Assembly (NCBI RefSeq): GCF_003710865.1
Contig: NZ_RHHO01000056.1
Coordinates: forward strand, 1 to 64,000
Reading direction: 5' to 3'
Length of the DNA: 64,000 bases
From: Brevibacillus borstelensis
GTDB lineage: Bacteria; Bacillota; Bacilli; Brevibacillales; Brevibacillaceae
In this document: positions 35,185 through 44,160 of the stretch, piece by piece
How the letters are laid out: each line of letters begins with the position of its first letter
How positions within the stretch are numbered: the first letter of the stretch is position 1
The notes under the pieces: generated by a model
Seen by the model: only the letters and a program-made list of their open reading frames with translations
Told to the model about the DNA's origin: nothing
The model's database searches: none
Made by a program: the position numbers and the translations under genes

Positions 35185-35230
35185 AAAAACGGGCTGTACC
35201 TGGTCTTGCCCCTTGGTACAACCCGTTTTT
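35185..35230. terminator. Terminator downstream of the MerR gene
   Basis: AACGGGCTGTACC pairs with GGTACAACCCGTT, flanked by A-run and T-run, so it works on both strands. It serves the minus-strand MerR gene. Confidence 0.8.
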
Positions 35231-35269
35231 CAGCCTTTCGCACTACCGCGGCATTCGGCTAAGTCTATT

Positions 35270-35352
35270 GTTTCATGCCTGTGGCACTTTTCAGCAGGTT
35301 TACTGTTTTATGCCTGCGGCACTTTTTGGCAAGACCTACTGTTTCATGCCTG
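35270..35352 (-). repeat. Tandem ~35-bp duplication of the MerR gene end
   Basis: On the minus strand CAGGCATGAAACAGTAG, which encodes the last residues and stop, recurs as CAGGCATAAAACAGTAA and CAGGCATGAAACAATAG. The period is about 35-36 bp, with AAAGTGCC in the spacers. Two extra degenerate copies thus follow the stop codon. Confidence 0.7.
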
Positions 35353-36100
35353 TATAGATGTGGATCGCGTCTCTCAAAAATTCGGCCATGCCTGGCTGAT
35401 TCTGATCGTAGTACGCTTTGAACCGCTCGTCATCTACATACATTTGAGCAAGCCCTGCATGTGCCTCTTTGCTGTACTCGCTCCAGGAGTGCATCAGCCA
35501 CTGCTTATGCAAATCCGCCGCTTTTTGGGCGAGAGCGCTTCCCGGATCGCCGGTTTTGAACGCCTCAGCCAATGTGGTGGCAACTTCACTCTCCAGGCGC
35601 TTTACTTCCGCAAGCTGCTCCTGTGTCATGTTCTTCAGCTTTTGATTGGATTTGTCTACAACGTCGTCTCCGTACTTTTTGCGAATTTCTTCTCCGTACG
35701 TTTTCTCGTTATCGTCAATCAGCTTTTGTTTAAGCCCTTCGAACTTCTCTTGATCGGTCATGGTCATTCTCCCTTCCATAGAAGCGATTGTCTTTTCAAC
35801 ATTTTTGATCAGCAGATCGAGCTGCTTTCTTCTGTCGAGGAGCTGCTCACGATGTTCTTTTAGCGCCTGGGCCCGGCTGAAGGACGGGGAGGTCACGATC
35901 TCCTTGATCACGTCCAGCGTAATCCCCAATTCTCTGTAAAACAGAATTTGCTGCAACCGATCGACCTCCGCCTGACCGTAAATCCGGTACCCTGACGAGT
36001 TGATTCTCGCCGGCTTAAGAATCCCGATCTCGTCATAATACCGCAGCGTTCTCGTACTGACTCCCGCCAATTGGCCCAGCTTCTGCACCGTATATTCCAT
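35336..36100 (-). CDS. MerR-family regulator of the Mta/TipA (TipAS) type
   Basis: A 254-residue activator. The N-terminal winged helix (YTVQKLGQLAGVSTRTLRYYDEIGIL, RINSSGYRIYGQAEVDRLQQI) is followed by a coiled-coil dimerisation helix (about residues 75-110) and a C-terminal TipAS-like domain (WLMHSWSEYSKEAHAGLAQMYVDDERFKAYYD). TipAS binds hydrophobic or thiopeptide drugs, so it may govern a multidrug response, often including itself. ATG 36100 with AGGAGGTGAG is preferred over a longer reading. Its promoter has a MerR-type operator in a 20-bp spacer. Confidence 0.9.
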   Translation of the reverse strand: MEYTVQKLGQLAGVSTRTLRYYDEIGILKPARINSSGYRIYGQAEVDRLQQILFYRELGITLDVIKEIVTSPSFSRAQALKEHREQLLDRRKQLDLLIKNVEKTIASMEGRMTMTDQEKFEGLKQKLIDDNEKTYGEEIRKKYGDDVVDKSNQKLKNMTQEQLAEVKRLESEVATTLAEAFKTGDPGSALAQKAADLHKQWLMHSWSEYSKEAHAGLAQMYVDDERFKAYYDQNQPGMAEFLRDAIHIYTGMKQ

Positions 36101-36122
36101 GTGCTCACCTCCTGACACCATC

Positions 36123-36154
36123 ACTGTACACCTTTACGTATGCGTCAAAGTCAA
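36123..36154 (-). promoter_or_regulatory. MerR-type promoter and operator (autoregulation)
   Basis: On the minus strand TTGACT (36154-36149) and TACAGT (36128-36123) are separated by 20 bp, the over-long spacing typical of MerR-activated promoters. The spacer holds the dyad CTTTGACGCATACGTAAAG. Confidence 0.7.
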
Positions 36155-36680
36155 CGGGATTTGTAAAAAAAATTTCCGGAAAAGCTTGTCTGCTTCTCAA
36201 AAACGTCAGGGCGACCTCCGCTTGCCTTGATATGGCTAGGGAGAGAAGCGAAAGGACCAGGCTCTGACGAACACGGAGTATCTTCTCGGATCGGCAAACC
36301 CCAACGGCCTGTATGCATTTTCATGAAAGGAAAAAGCATATCTATGCAATTGGCGGATCATGTGCCTGTTATGAACGGAGTAGGCTAAGGCGGGGTACAC
36401 TTCTTTGCCTCTTCTTTATATTCATTATTTCCAACAGGTTGGCATGCGTCTGCTTTATCTATAGTCCTCTCATTTGGTGAAGACCTCGCCTGACCGTGGC
36501 AGCAGCTTTGACCGTTTGGATTCGCGGATGATAGACTCCGCTTCACCGAAGGAATCAAAGCTGTGCAGGTCCAGGCAGCCCGTGCTCGATCGCTTGAAGG
36601 CTTCGGGGAAACCTCTGCCTAGGATCGAGGCTGCTGCTCTAGTTGTAACATGAAAAAAAGAAGGAGGAAACAAAAAAGGC
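36155..36680. other. Long non-coding region upstream of argG with paired segments
   Basis: No convincing gene was found. Between 36499 and 36637 several inverted repeats nest: GCAGCAGC (36500-36507) with GCTGCTGC (36630-36637), AGCTTTGA (36504-36511) with TCAAAGCT (36555-36562), and CTCGATC with GATCGAG. It could be a structured transcript or a decayed palindromic element. No T-box signature sequence was seen. Confidence 0.5.
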
Positions 36681-36681
36681 G

Positions 36682-36718
36682 TTGTATTTTTATAAGTTAG
36701 TATGTATAATTACTCATA
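36682..36718 (+). promoter_or_regulatory. argG promoter with overlapping ARG box
   Basis: TTGTAT (36682-36687), 17 nt, TATAAT (36705-36710). The ARG box TATGTATAATTACTCATA (36701-36718) fits 17 of 18 operator positions and covers the -10. A weaker half box (TTGTATTTTTATAAG) overlaps the -35. Confidence 0.8.
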
Positions 36719-36750
36719 AATAATTTTTCTACACGGGGAGAGAAAGAACG

Positions 36751-38010
36751 ATGGCAAAAGATAAAATTGTTTTGGCCTATTCAGGCGGTTTAGATACATC
36801 TGTAGCGATCAAATGGCTGCAAGACACATACAATTACGACGTCATTGCGGTAGCGCTGGACGTAGGAGAAGGAAAGGACCTTGATTTTGTCCAGAAAAAA
36901 GCGCTGCAGGTCGGTGCACTGAAGTCGATCGTCGTCGACGCGAAAGAAGCTTTTGCCCAGGAATACGTGCTTCCGGCGCTGCAGGCAAACGCCATGTACG
37001 AAGGCAAATATCCGCTCGTGTCCGCTTTGTCCCGCTACCTGATCTCTCGCGTTCTGGTAGAGATTGCTGAAAAAGAAGGCGCTGTCGCTGTCGCGCACGG
37101 CTGCACAGGCAAAGGAAACGACCAGGTTCGCTTTGACGTTTCCTTTACGGCTCTGAATCCGAATCTCAAAATCGTAGCGCCTGTCCGCGAGTGGGGCTGG
37201 ACGCGTGACGAAGAGATTGAATATGCGAAAAAGAACAACATCCCGATCCCGATCGATCTGGACAATCCATACAGCATCGACCAAAACCTGTGGGGCAGAA
37301 GCTGCGAGTGCGGCGTTCTGGAAGATCCTTGGGCCGCACCGCCGGAGGGCGCGTACGATCTGACCAAATCCATCGCCGATGCGCCTGATCAGCCGGAGGA
37401 AATCGAGATCACCTTTGTCAAAGGAGTGCCGACTGCGCTGAACGGCGAAGAGCTGCCACTCTCCGAGCTGATTCTGAAGCTGAACAAAATCGCCGGAAAC
37501 CACGGCGTCGGCCGCATCGACCATGTGGAAAACCGTCTGGTCGGCATCAAGTCCCGGGAAGTGTATGAGACTCCTGCCGCGACGACATTGATCCTGGCGC
37601 ACCGTGAGCTGGAGTTCCTGACCCAGCCGAGGGAGGTGGCCCAGTTCAAGCCAATCGTCGAGCAAAAAGTGGCGCAGGTCATCTACGAAGGACTTTGGTA
37701 TTCGCCGATCCGCAATGCCCTGCAAGCCTTCATCGAAGAAACGCAAAAATACGTTACCGGCGTGGTGCGCGTGAAGCTGCACAAGGGGCATGCCATCGTC
37801 GTTGGCCGCAAATCGGATTCGACCCTCTACAGTCACGAGCTGGCTACGTATGCGGCGGGTGACCAATTCGACCACAAAGCGGCGATCGGCTTTATCAAGC
37901 TGTGGGGCCTGCCGACCAAAGTGTACGCGCAAGTAAATGAGGGCGTGCTGCATGAAAATATGAAAACGCCGATCAAGATTTTGGACGAAAAGGATGCGAT
38001 TGTGCAATGA
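36751..38010 (+). CDS. argG: Argininosuccinate synthase
   Basis: A 419-residue enzyme that ligates citrulline and aspartate using ATP. The PP-loop is [32 protein letters not shown] and the [18 protein letters not shown] signature are present. Length is slightly above the ~400 usual. GGGGAGAG precedes the ATG. It overlaps argH by 4 nt (ATGA), and the pair is controlled by the upstream ARG box, separate from the argCBD and carAB-argF units. Confidence 0.98.
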   Translation: MAKDKIVLAYSGGLDTSVAIKWLQDTYNYDVIAVALDVGEGKDLDFVQKKALQVGALKSIVVDAKEAFAQEYVLPALQANAMYEGKYPLVSALSRYLISRVLVEIAEKEGAVAVAHGCTGKGNDQVRFDVSFTALNPNLKIVAPVREWGWTRDEEIEYAKKNNIPIPIDLDNPYSIDQNLWGRSCECGVLEDPWAAPPEGAYDLTKSIADAPDQPEEIEITFVKGVPTALNGEELPLSELILKLNKIAGNHGVGRIDHVENRLVGIKSREVYETPAATTLILAHRELEFLTQPREVAQFKPIVEQKVAQVIYEGLWYSPIRNALQAFIEETQKYVTGVVRVKLHKGHAIVVGRKSDSTLYSHELATYAAGDQFDHKAAIGFIKLWGLPTKVYAQVNEGVLHENMKTPIKILDEKDAIVQ

Positions 38011-39452
38011 AACTGTGGGGAGGACGCTTCACGAAGCCGACGAATCAGCTTGTAGAAGAATATACAGCTTCCATCTCTTTCGACCAGCAGATGTGGCGGC
38101 AAGATATCGTCGGCAGCCTGGCTCACGTGGCGATGCTGGGCAAGTGCGGCATCCTGCCGATGGATGAGGTCAGGCAGATTATTGCCGGCCTGAAGAAGGT
38201 AAAGGAAAAAATCGAACGGGGCCAGGTGCAATTTCTCGTGGCCCACGAAGATGTGCATATGAACATAGAAAAGATGCTGATCGAAGAGATCGGTCCGGTC
38301 GGCGGCAAGCTGCACACGGGACGGAGCCGCAATGATCAGGTAGCTCTCGATATGCACTTGTATTTGCGGGAAAAGCTGATGGAGATCATCCAGCTTTCCA
38401 TGTATCTGCAAGAGGCGCTGTTGGAGCAGGCGAGCAGCCACCTGGATACGGTGATGCCGGGCTACACACATCTGCAGCGGGCCCAGCCGGTCCTCTTCGG
38501 CTACCATATGATGGCGTATGTGTCCATGCTGCAGCGCGACATCGAGCGGATGCGCGACTGCTGGAAACGGGTAAACGTGCTGCCGCTCGGGGCGGGTGCG
38601 CTGGCTGGCACCACATTCCCGATCGACCGCGCTTTCGTCGCCGAGCTGCTGCAGTTTGACGGCATTTACCTGAACAGCATGGACGCCGTGAGCGATCGCG
38701 ACTTCATCGTGGAGTTCCTGGCAAGCGCCTCCCTTTTGATGGCGCATCTCTCCCGCTTGTGTGAGGAGCTGGTGATCTGGAGCAGCCAGGAATTTTCCTT
38801 TGTGGAGCTGGACGATGCATTCTGCACCGGCTCCAGCATCATGCCGCAGAAAAAGAACCCGGATGTGGCGGAGCTGGTCCGCGGAAAGACGGGGCGGGTG
38901 TACGGCAACCTGTTTGGTCTTTTGACCGTGCTGAAAGGACTGCCGCTCGCGTACAACAAAGACATGCAGGAAGACAAGGAAGGCATGTTCGATACGGTTG
39001 CGACTTTGCATGGTGCGCTGGCTCTGCTCACGCCGATGATCCAGACGATGCAGGTCAAGACGGACCGGATGCGCCAGGCCGTGACGCAGGACTTTTCCAA
39101 CGCCACGGACCTCGCCGACTATTTGGTTCGCAAGGAAATGCCGTTCCGCCAGGCGCATGAAGTGGTGGGACGCGCCGTGCTCTACTGCATCGAGCAGCAG
39201 AAATACTTGTTGGACCTGTCGCTCGACGAGTTTCGGATGTTCTCCGCTGACATTGACAGCGACGTGTATGAAGCACTGGCAGTGGAGACTGTCGTCAATG
39301 CCCGCAATGTTCTCGGGGGAACAGCGCGTGGCCAGGTGGAAGCGCAAATCTCCGCATACCGCGAGCTGCTCAAAGACACACACGCCTGGGTCGACAAAAA
39401 CAGCCAAAAGGTTATGATCGAATCATTGATTGATGTAGGGTCGCCGGCGTAA
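38007..39452 (+). CDS. argH: Argininosuccinate lyase
   Basis: A 481-residue member of the fumarase/aspartase superfamily that splits argininosuccinate into arginine and fumarate. It begins [25 protein letters not shown]. The substrate segment [17 protein letters not shown], the catalytic His region ([15 protein letters not shown]) and the signature [12 protein letters not shown] are intact. The start overlaps the argG stop. About 17 C-terminal residues ([17 protein letters not shown]...) extend past the usual end. A terminator follows. Confidence 0.98.
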   Translation: MKLWGGRFTKPTNQLVEEYTASISFDQQMWRQDIVGSLAHVAMLGKCGILPMDEVRQIIAGLKKVKEKIERGQVQFLVAHEDVHMNIEKMLIEEIGPVGGKLHTGRSRNDQVALDMHLYLREKLMEIIQLSMYLQEALLEQASSHLDTVMPGYTHLQRAQPVLFGYHMMAYVSMLQRDIERMRDCWKRVNVLPLGAGALAGTTFPIDRAFVAELLQFDGIYLNSMDAVSDRDFIVEFLASASLLMAHLSRLCEELVIWSSQEFSFVELDDAFCTGSSIMPQKKNPDVAELVRGKTGRVYGNLFGLLTVLKGLPLAYNKDMQEDKEGMFDTVATLHGALALLTPMIQTMQVKTDRMRQAVTQDFSNATDLADYLVRKEMPFRQAHEVVGRAVLYCIEQQKYLLDLSLDEFRMFSADIDSDVYEALAVETVVNARNVLGGTARGQVEAQISAYRELLKDTHAWVDKNSQKVMIESLIDVGSPA

Positions 39453-39463
39453 GTCCGGATGAA

Positions 39464-39508
39464 CAACCTCCAAGTCCGCTATTACAGTGGCACTTGGAGG
39501 TTTTTTGT
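39464..39508 (+). terminator. Terminator after argGH
   Basis: AACCTCCAAGT pairs with ACTTGGAGGTT, followed by TTTTT. Confidence 0.9.
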
Positions 39509-39637
39509 CGTTTCCGTCAAGGCTTCCAACAGTTTTTCCGGATTGTCCGAGCTGACTACGGCCTGCTCTTGCAGCTTCCTATAAAATAGCAGGGAAGGAT
39601 GCGTTATACAAATTGAAAAAAACACAAATTTTTTTTG

Positions 39638-39651
39638 AACCAAATTTGGTT
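39638..39651. promoter_or_regulatory. Perfect 14-bp palindrome upstream of the ECF sigma gene
   Basis: AACCAAATTTGGTT lies 45 bp before the sigma gene. The GAACC at its left resembles an ECF -35 (GAAC), so this may combine a self-recognised promoter and an operator. The -10 could not be fixed. Confidence 0.4.
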
Positions 39652-39695
39652 GAGCGGTGAATATAGAGCAAAAGAACCTGCGAGGAGGACAAGTT

Positions 39696-40265
39696 GTGAA
39701 GGAAGCGGAGTTATCCGTCAAGTACCGAAAAGGCGATAGTGCCGGCTTCGAAGAGCTGGTACGGCCTCACTTGGCGATGGCATATCGTACAGCCTTGCTG
39801 ATCATCCACGATCGGCAGCTGGCTCAGGATGCTGTACAGGAGGCTTTGTTTGAGCTGTATCAGTCTCTGGATCGCTTTGATCCCGACAGAGGCGTGTCGT
39901 TTCGGACCTGGTTTGCCAAAATCGTCACGCATCGGGCACTCAACGCCGTTCGCAGACACAAACCTGTCAGCGAATATCAGGAATGGGCCGATGAGTCGAC
40001 CAATCCTCTGAATAGCGTGATCGAAAGAGAGGAGCAGCAGCAGATTTGGAAGGCCATTTGCGAGATGAAGGTAAAACACCGCACCGTCGTGATTTTGTAC
40101 TACTACGGAGATTTCAGCGTTGCGGAGATTGCCGAGATGCTTGGCGTATTTGAGGGAACCGTGAAATCCCGGCTGCACCACGCCCGGAAGCTGATTGCCG
40201 CCAAACTGCAAGGGCGAGATGACGCACCTCATTTGTCAAAGATAGGAGTGAGTGCAAATGAGTAA
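39696..40265 (+). CDS. ECF-type RNA polymerase sigma factor
   Basis: A 189-residue sigma-70 family ECF factor. Region 2 covers about residues 20-85 (AYRTALLIIHDRQLAQDAVQEALFELYQSLDRFD, then FRTWFAKIVTHRALNAVRR). Region 4 is EMKVKHRTVVILYYYGDFSVAEIAEMLGVFEGTVKSRLHHARKLI. GTG 39696 follows AGGAGG by 8 nt; an earlier in-frame GTG lacks a ribosome site. It overlaps the next gene by 8 nt, the typical sigma/anti-sigma layout, so it is probably held inactive by the DUF4179 membrane protein and released by envelope stress. Confidence 0.93.
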   Translation: MKEAELSVKYRKGDSAGFEELVRPHLAMAYRTALLIIHDRQLAQDAVQEALFELYQSLDRFDPDRGVSFRTWFAKIVTHRALNAVRRHKPVSEYQEWADESTNPLNSVIEREEQQQIWKAICEMKVKHRTVVILYYYGDFSVAEIAEMLGVFEGTVKSRLHHARKLIAAKLQGRDDAPHLSKIGVSANE

Positions 40266-41838
40266 GCACGATCAGGAGATTTCTGCCGTATTGCATCGCG
40301 TGGCTGAGCAGGAGAAGATTCCGGATTTTGTGATGCCGACAGCAGCGATCCGCCCCAGACCGCGCCAAAGCAAGCGGCATTGGTATCGCTGGGCCTCCAT
40401 GTCAATCGCCACAGCGGGGGCGGTCTTGTTTGCAGCGGGAGTCGGCACATATGTGTCACCGGATTTTTCCGCCCAGGTAAAGTCATTGATCGGACAGGGA
40501 GTTTCGAACAAGACGCATCCGGAGGGAGCTGCACAAGCGGCGCAAGAGAAGGTTCGAGCATTGTTTGGACAGGGAAGCCTGGACAAGGGTATCGAGAGGG
40601 CAACGATTGAGGGGCATGCCCGATCGGTCAATGCCTCTGTTACCGACCAAGGCATTACGATTGAAGTCCAGGCGATTATGGCTGATCCTACCCGGGTGTT
40701 CGTATCCTACCAAATCAAAAAGACGGACGGGACTCTGATCGATCCACAGGAGATTTGGAAGAACCTTGAGAAAGTCATCGCACTGACGGACGAGAAAAAT
40801 CAGCGGCTGACCAGCGGAGTCGGTGGAGGAGGGGACAGGGAGAGACATCTCGGTTACCTCAGTTTTACCTTGGAGGATTTGGATAAGCGGCCGGTTCCTG
40901 ATCAGATGAAGCTGCTCATCGATGTGCGGAAAATCGGAACAATAAAAGGCCACTGGAAGCTGGAGGTGCCGTTTTCCATGAAGGAAGCGATCGCCGCCAC
41001 CCGCATTATTCCCGTCGATGGCCGGTACACAACGCCGCAAGGGCTGCAAATCTCGCTTCACACGGTAACAGAAGCTCCCTCGTCTACAGTGCTGGGGATT
41101 GAAACCAAATGGGATGAAGGAGCGAAAAAGAGGCTTTCACAATATGCCCGGGAGATGACGGGAAAAACGCAAAACCCGGATTACGCTCCTTATGTCCCGT
41201 ATCAGCAGTATCGCCTGGAGTATCGGATACTGGACAAAAACGGCAATGACGTAACTGCCTATAAAAATGAAGGCCAGGGTCTCGAGCAGGGAATGCTGAC
41301 GGAGGGACGGGGTTCCGGCGACCGATACGGACACTTTACGTGGAATACTGCCTACGTGCCATTTGGAGAAAGCGGTCCGTTTACGTTTGTGTTGGACGCC
41401 GTACATGTGACAGAACCGGCAGACCTGACGTTTTCATTCCAGCCGGAGAAGCTGGCGGCTGAGCCGAAGAGCGTCGAGTACAAGGGAAGTCTGTTTACGG
41501 TGAAAAGCTTGAAAGCGGAAGACCCTCGGGTCCGCGAAAACAGTACGGTTCTTACGGTGGAAGCAGCTCTCCGGGACATTTCCTCCATTGAGTATGTTTG
41601 GTGGGTAATTACGGATGAGAGCGGGAAGTCCTATCCGATTAACGGCGCTTCCTACGACAGCATCGGGAAAGATGCCCAAGGCAGAGAAATTATGAGGTTC
41701 GGTCTGGATGTGGGAGAGATGGAGCAAATCCCGAAACAGCTGACGATTTCCTTATCGGCCGTGACCAAAAGGTATGCGGATGTCGACTGGAGCGTCGAAT
41801 TGCCGGTCAAGCAAACGAGCAAGACACCGGAGAAATGA
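40258..41838 (+). CDS. DUF4179 membrane protein, probable anti-sigma factor
   Basis: A 526-residue single-pass protein. A ~45-residue cytoplasmic N-terminus precedes one transmembrane helix (about residues 46-63, ASMSIATAGAVLFAAGVGTY). A DUF4179-like extracytoplasmic domain follows (IERATIEGHARSVNASVTDQGITIEVQAIMAD), then a beta-rich DUF5643-like region. The gene overlaps the ECF sigma gene by 8 nt, and such proteins are regularly paired with ECF factors. Anti-sigma function is inferred from context; no ZAS zinc motif is seen in the short N-terminus. AGGAGTG precedes the ATG. Confidence 0.8.
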   Translation: MSKHDQEISAVLHRVAEQEKIPDFVMPTAAIRPRPRQSKRHWYRWASMSIATAGAVLFAAGVGTYVSPDFSAQVKSLIGQGVSNKTHPEGAAQAAQEKVRALFGQGSLDKGIERATIEGHARSVNASVTDQGITIEVQAIMADPTRVFVSYQIKKTDGTLIDPQEIWKNLEKVIALTDEKNQRLTSGVGGGGDRERHLGYLSFTLEDLDKRPVPDQMKLLIDVRKIGTIKGHWKLEVPFSMKEAIAATRIIPVDGRYTTPQGLQISLHTVTEAPSSTVLGIETKWDEGAKKRLSQYAREMTGKTQNPDYAPYVPYQQYRLEYRILDKNGNDVTAYKNEGQGLEQGMLTEGRGSGDRYGHFTWNTAYVPFGESGPFTFVLDAVHVTEPADLTFSFQPEKLAAEPKSVEYKGSLFTVKSLKAEDPRVRENSTVLTVEAALRDISSIEYVWWVITDESGKSYPINGASYDSIGKDAQGREIMRFGLDVGEMEQIPKQLTISLSAVTKRYADVDWSVELPVKQTSKTPEK

Positions 41839-41885
41839 GCCTTTTCTGACATGGGGGCATACGTCTTCCCGCAGCCCAAAAAAGC

Positions 41886-41932
41886 AAAAAAGGGATAGAA
41901 GCCCGTGTAATGGCTCCTATCCCCTTTTTTTG
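41886..41932. terminator. Bidirectional terminator
   Basis: AGGGATAGAAGCC pairs with GGCTCCTATCCC, with A-run and T-run on either side. It lies between the converging anti-sigma (+) and alcohol dehydrogenase (-) genes. Confidence 0.85.
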
Positions 41933-41943
41933 TTCCTGAATGC

Positions 41944-43101
41944 TTAGAGGCACATCCGCAAAATCTCGGCCACATCTTCGCTAGCCAGCTTTTTAAAGCG
42001 TCCAATCGGCCCGAACGGCGTTGCCTTCTCGGCCATCAGTTGAAGCTTTTCATCACCGATCTGATAGTCAGCCAGCCTGGTAGGTGCACCGATGCGGGCG
42101 AAGAATGCCTCTGTCGCCTCAATCCCGGCGAGGGCAATTTCGTCATCCGTTTTGCCTGCCGGATCGACGCCCCATACCTCTGTCGCGTAGCGCTTGAAGC
42201 GCTCCACATTTTCGCGGTAGACATAACGCATCCATTTCGGGAAAATAATCGCCAGACCGCCGCCATGCGGAATGTCGTAGACGGCGCTGACCGCGTGCTC
42301 GATGGAGTGGGTAGCCCAGTCGGTTTCCACTCCGACCGGCAGTGTGCCGTTTAATGCCATCGTTCCGCAGTAGAGGATGTTGGCGCGGGCGTCGTAATCT
42401 TCCGGATTGGCCAGCACGCGCTCGGCATTTTCGATGACTGTCTTCAGGATGGCTTCCGCAAAGCGCGTTTGCAGCGGGATTTCCGGGGTGTGGCTGAAAT
42501 ACTGTTCAAATACGTGGGACATGATGTCGCACATGCCGTAGATCGTCTGGTCCCGTGGTACGGAGAAGGTATTCTCCGGATCGAGGATCGAGAAGGTCGG
42601 GAACGTGGTAGTGCCGCCAAACTTCTCTTGCGTCTCCCAGTTTGTCACCACGCTGCCGCGGTTCATTTCGGAGCCCGTTGCGGCGAGCGTCAGAACGGTG
42701 CCGATCGGGAGCGCTTTTTGCGGTGTCGCCTTGCGGGTGTAGAAATCCCAGACGTCCCCTTGGTACGGTACGCCGACAGCGATTGCTTTGGATGCGTCGA
42801 TCACGCTTCCGCCGCCGACAGCCAAAATCCAATTGACACCCTGCTCTCGGCAAATGCCGATGCCTTTTTTTACAGTCGACAGGCGAGGGTTCGGCTCTAC
42901 GCCTGCTAGCTCATGAACCTGGCAGCCTGCCTCCTGAAGCAGGGAGATAATTTTGTCGTACAGACCGGTGCGCTTGATGCTGCCGCCTCCGTAAACGAGC
43001 AGGACGGAAGCTCCGAGCTTGGCGGCCTTATCCTTCAAATGAGACAATTGTCCCTTTCCGAAAATCAATTCGGTCGGGTTATGGTAAATAAAATTATTCA
43101 A
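41944..43101 (-). CDS. Iron-containing alcohol dehydrogenase (YugJ/butanol dehydrogenase type)
   Basis: A 385-residue group III ADH, NAD(P)H-linked, cytosolic. It begins [16 protein letters not shown]. The cofactor segment is [20 protein letters not shown]. The metal-binding His/Asp residues lie in [13 protein letters not shown] and [28 protein letters not shown]. Length and the opening resemble B. subtilis YugJ and clostridial BdhA/B. It starts at TTG, with AAAGGAGG about 10 nt upstream. The true substrate (aldehyde or alcohol) is not known. Confidence 0.9.
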   Translation of the reverse strand: MNNFIYHNPTELIFGKGQLSHLKDKAAKLGASVLLVYGGGSIKRTGLYDKIISLLQEAGCQVHELAGVEPNPRLSTVKKGIGICREQGVNWILAVGGGSVIDASKAIAVGVPYQGDVWDFYTRKATPQKALPIGTVLTLAATGSEMNRGSVVTNWETQEKFGGTTTFPTFSILDPENTFSVPRDQTIYGMCDIMSHVFEQYFSHTPEIPLQTRFAEAILKTVIENAERVLANPEDYDARANILYCGTMALNGTLPVGVETDWATHSIEHAVSAVYDIPHGGGLAIIFPKWMRYVYRENVERFKRYATEVWGVDPAGKTDDEIALAGIEATEAFFARIGAPTRLADYQIGDEKLQLMAEKATPFGPIGRFKKLASEDVAEILRMCL

Positions 43102-43473
43102 CGCAAAAAGCCTCCTTTACGAGTCGTACTCTTTTATTGTAGCCAAGGGAAATCAAACAAACCAGGTGACGATGGGCAGCAAAGTGCAGGGAAAAACCGC
43201 AAATCCAGCCGAAGGAAACCGATCAAAAACAAAAAGAGATATCGATTCGACAAGAAATGAGAGATTTAGTGGATACCATCCTCGAAACACGGTGGTATAA
43301 TAGAACGGATGGCTATATGCGCTGTCGTATTTTACCATCTCGCGGCAGCATAAGACGGATGGATGCAAGCTTTGTCGGATAAGGACGGTTATTCATTTAT
43401 TTGCGTGTGTACATAAAAACGAGGATCTAGAGAGCATAGACATATGGATCTGACAATGTAGGATGTGATTTGC
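43102..43473 (+). promoter_or_regulatory. Intergenic region before ftsE with extended -10
   Basis: No gene was found in this 372-bp gap. TGGTATAAT gives TATAAT at 43296-43301 with an upstream TG-type extension but a poor -35. It would start the ftsE transcript with a leader of about 170 nt. Confidence 0.5.
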
Positions 43474-44160
43474 TTGATCGAGATGTTTGACGTCTGGAAA
43501 ACCTATCCCAATGGCACGAATGCCTTGAAAGGGATCAATATTCGCATCGAAAAGGGCGAATTCGTGTATGTAGTAGGACCGAGCGGTGCGGGAAAATCGA
43601 CCTTCATCAAGCTGATGTACCGCGAGGAAAAGCCGACGAAGGGGCAGATTTTTCTCGGGGGATTCAATGTTAGCCGGATCAAGGAGCGCCAAATTCCGAT
43701 GGTGCGGCGCAGTATCGGCGTCGTATTCCAGGATTTCAAGCTGCTCCCGACCTTGAGCGTTTTCGAAAACGTGGCCTTCGCCATGGAAGTCATCGAAGCT
43801 TCGCCGAAACAGATCAAGCCGCGCGTCATGGATGTACTGGGGCTTGTCAAGCTGAAGCACAAGGCAAAAATGCTGCCGAGCGAGCTGTCCGGCGGCGAAC
43901 AGCAGCGTGTCGCGTTGGCGCGGGCGCTGGTAAACAACCCGGGGATCATCATCGCGGACGAACCGACGGGCAACCTGGACCCGGAAACCTCGTGGGAGAT
44001 CATGAAGCTGTTTGAAGAGATCAACCAGCGGGGAACGACGGTCGTCATGGCTACGCATAACCGGGAGATTGTAAACACCATGAGAAAGCGGGTAGTTGCC
44101 ATCGAGGCGGGACAAATTGCCCGCGACGAGCAGAGAGGGGAATACGGTTATGAAGATTAG
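43474..44160 (+). CDS. ftsE: Cell-division ABC transporter ATPase FtsE
   Basis: A 228-residue ATPase that, with FtsX, controls peptidoglycan hydrolases at the membrane. Walker A is GPSGAGKSTFIKLMYREEKPTKG, the signature is LSGGEQQRVALARAL, and Walker B is GIIIADEPTGNLDP. TTG 43474 gives MIEMFDVWKTYPNGT, matching the usual FtsE start, and sits after AGGATGTG. A GTG 9 nt upstream is possible but would overlap the ribosome site. It overlaps ftsX by 11 nt. Confidence 0.97.
   Translation: MIEMFDVWKTYPNGTNALKGINIRIEKGEFVYVVGPSGAGKSTFIKLMYREEKPTKGQIFLGGFNVSRIKERQIPMVRRSIGVVFQDFKLLPTLSVFENVAFAMEVIEASPKQIKPRVMDVLGLVKLKHKAKMLPSELSGGEQQRVALARALVNNPGIIIADEPTGNLDPETSWEIMKLFEEINQRGTTVVMATHNREIVNTMRKRVVAIEAGQIARDEQRGEYGYED

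Noticed and set aside
36155-36680. T-box leader for argG
   Set aside because: No T-box AGGGTGG-type sequence or antiterminator bulge was found.
42469-42909. Open frame opposite the alcohol dehydrogenase
   Set aside because: It is a high-G+C shadow frame inside a well-supported gene, as are similar long antisense frames in uvrA, carB, oppA and argH.
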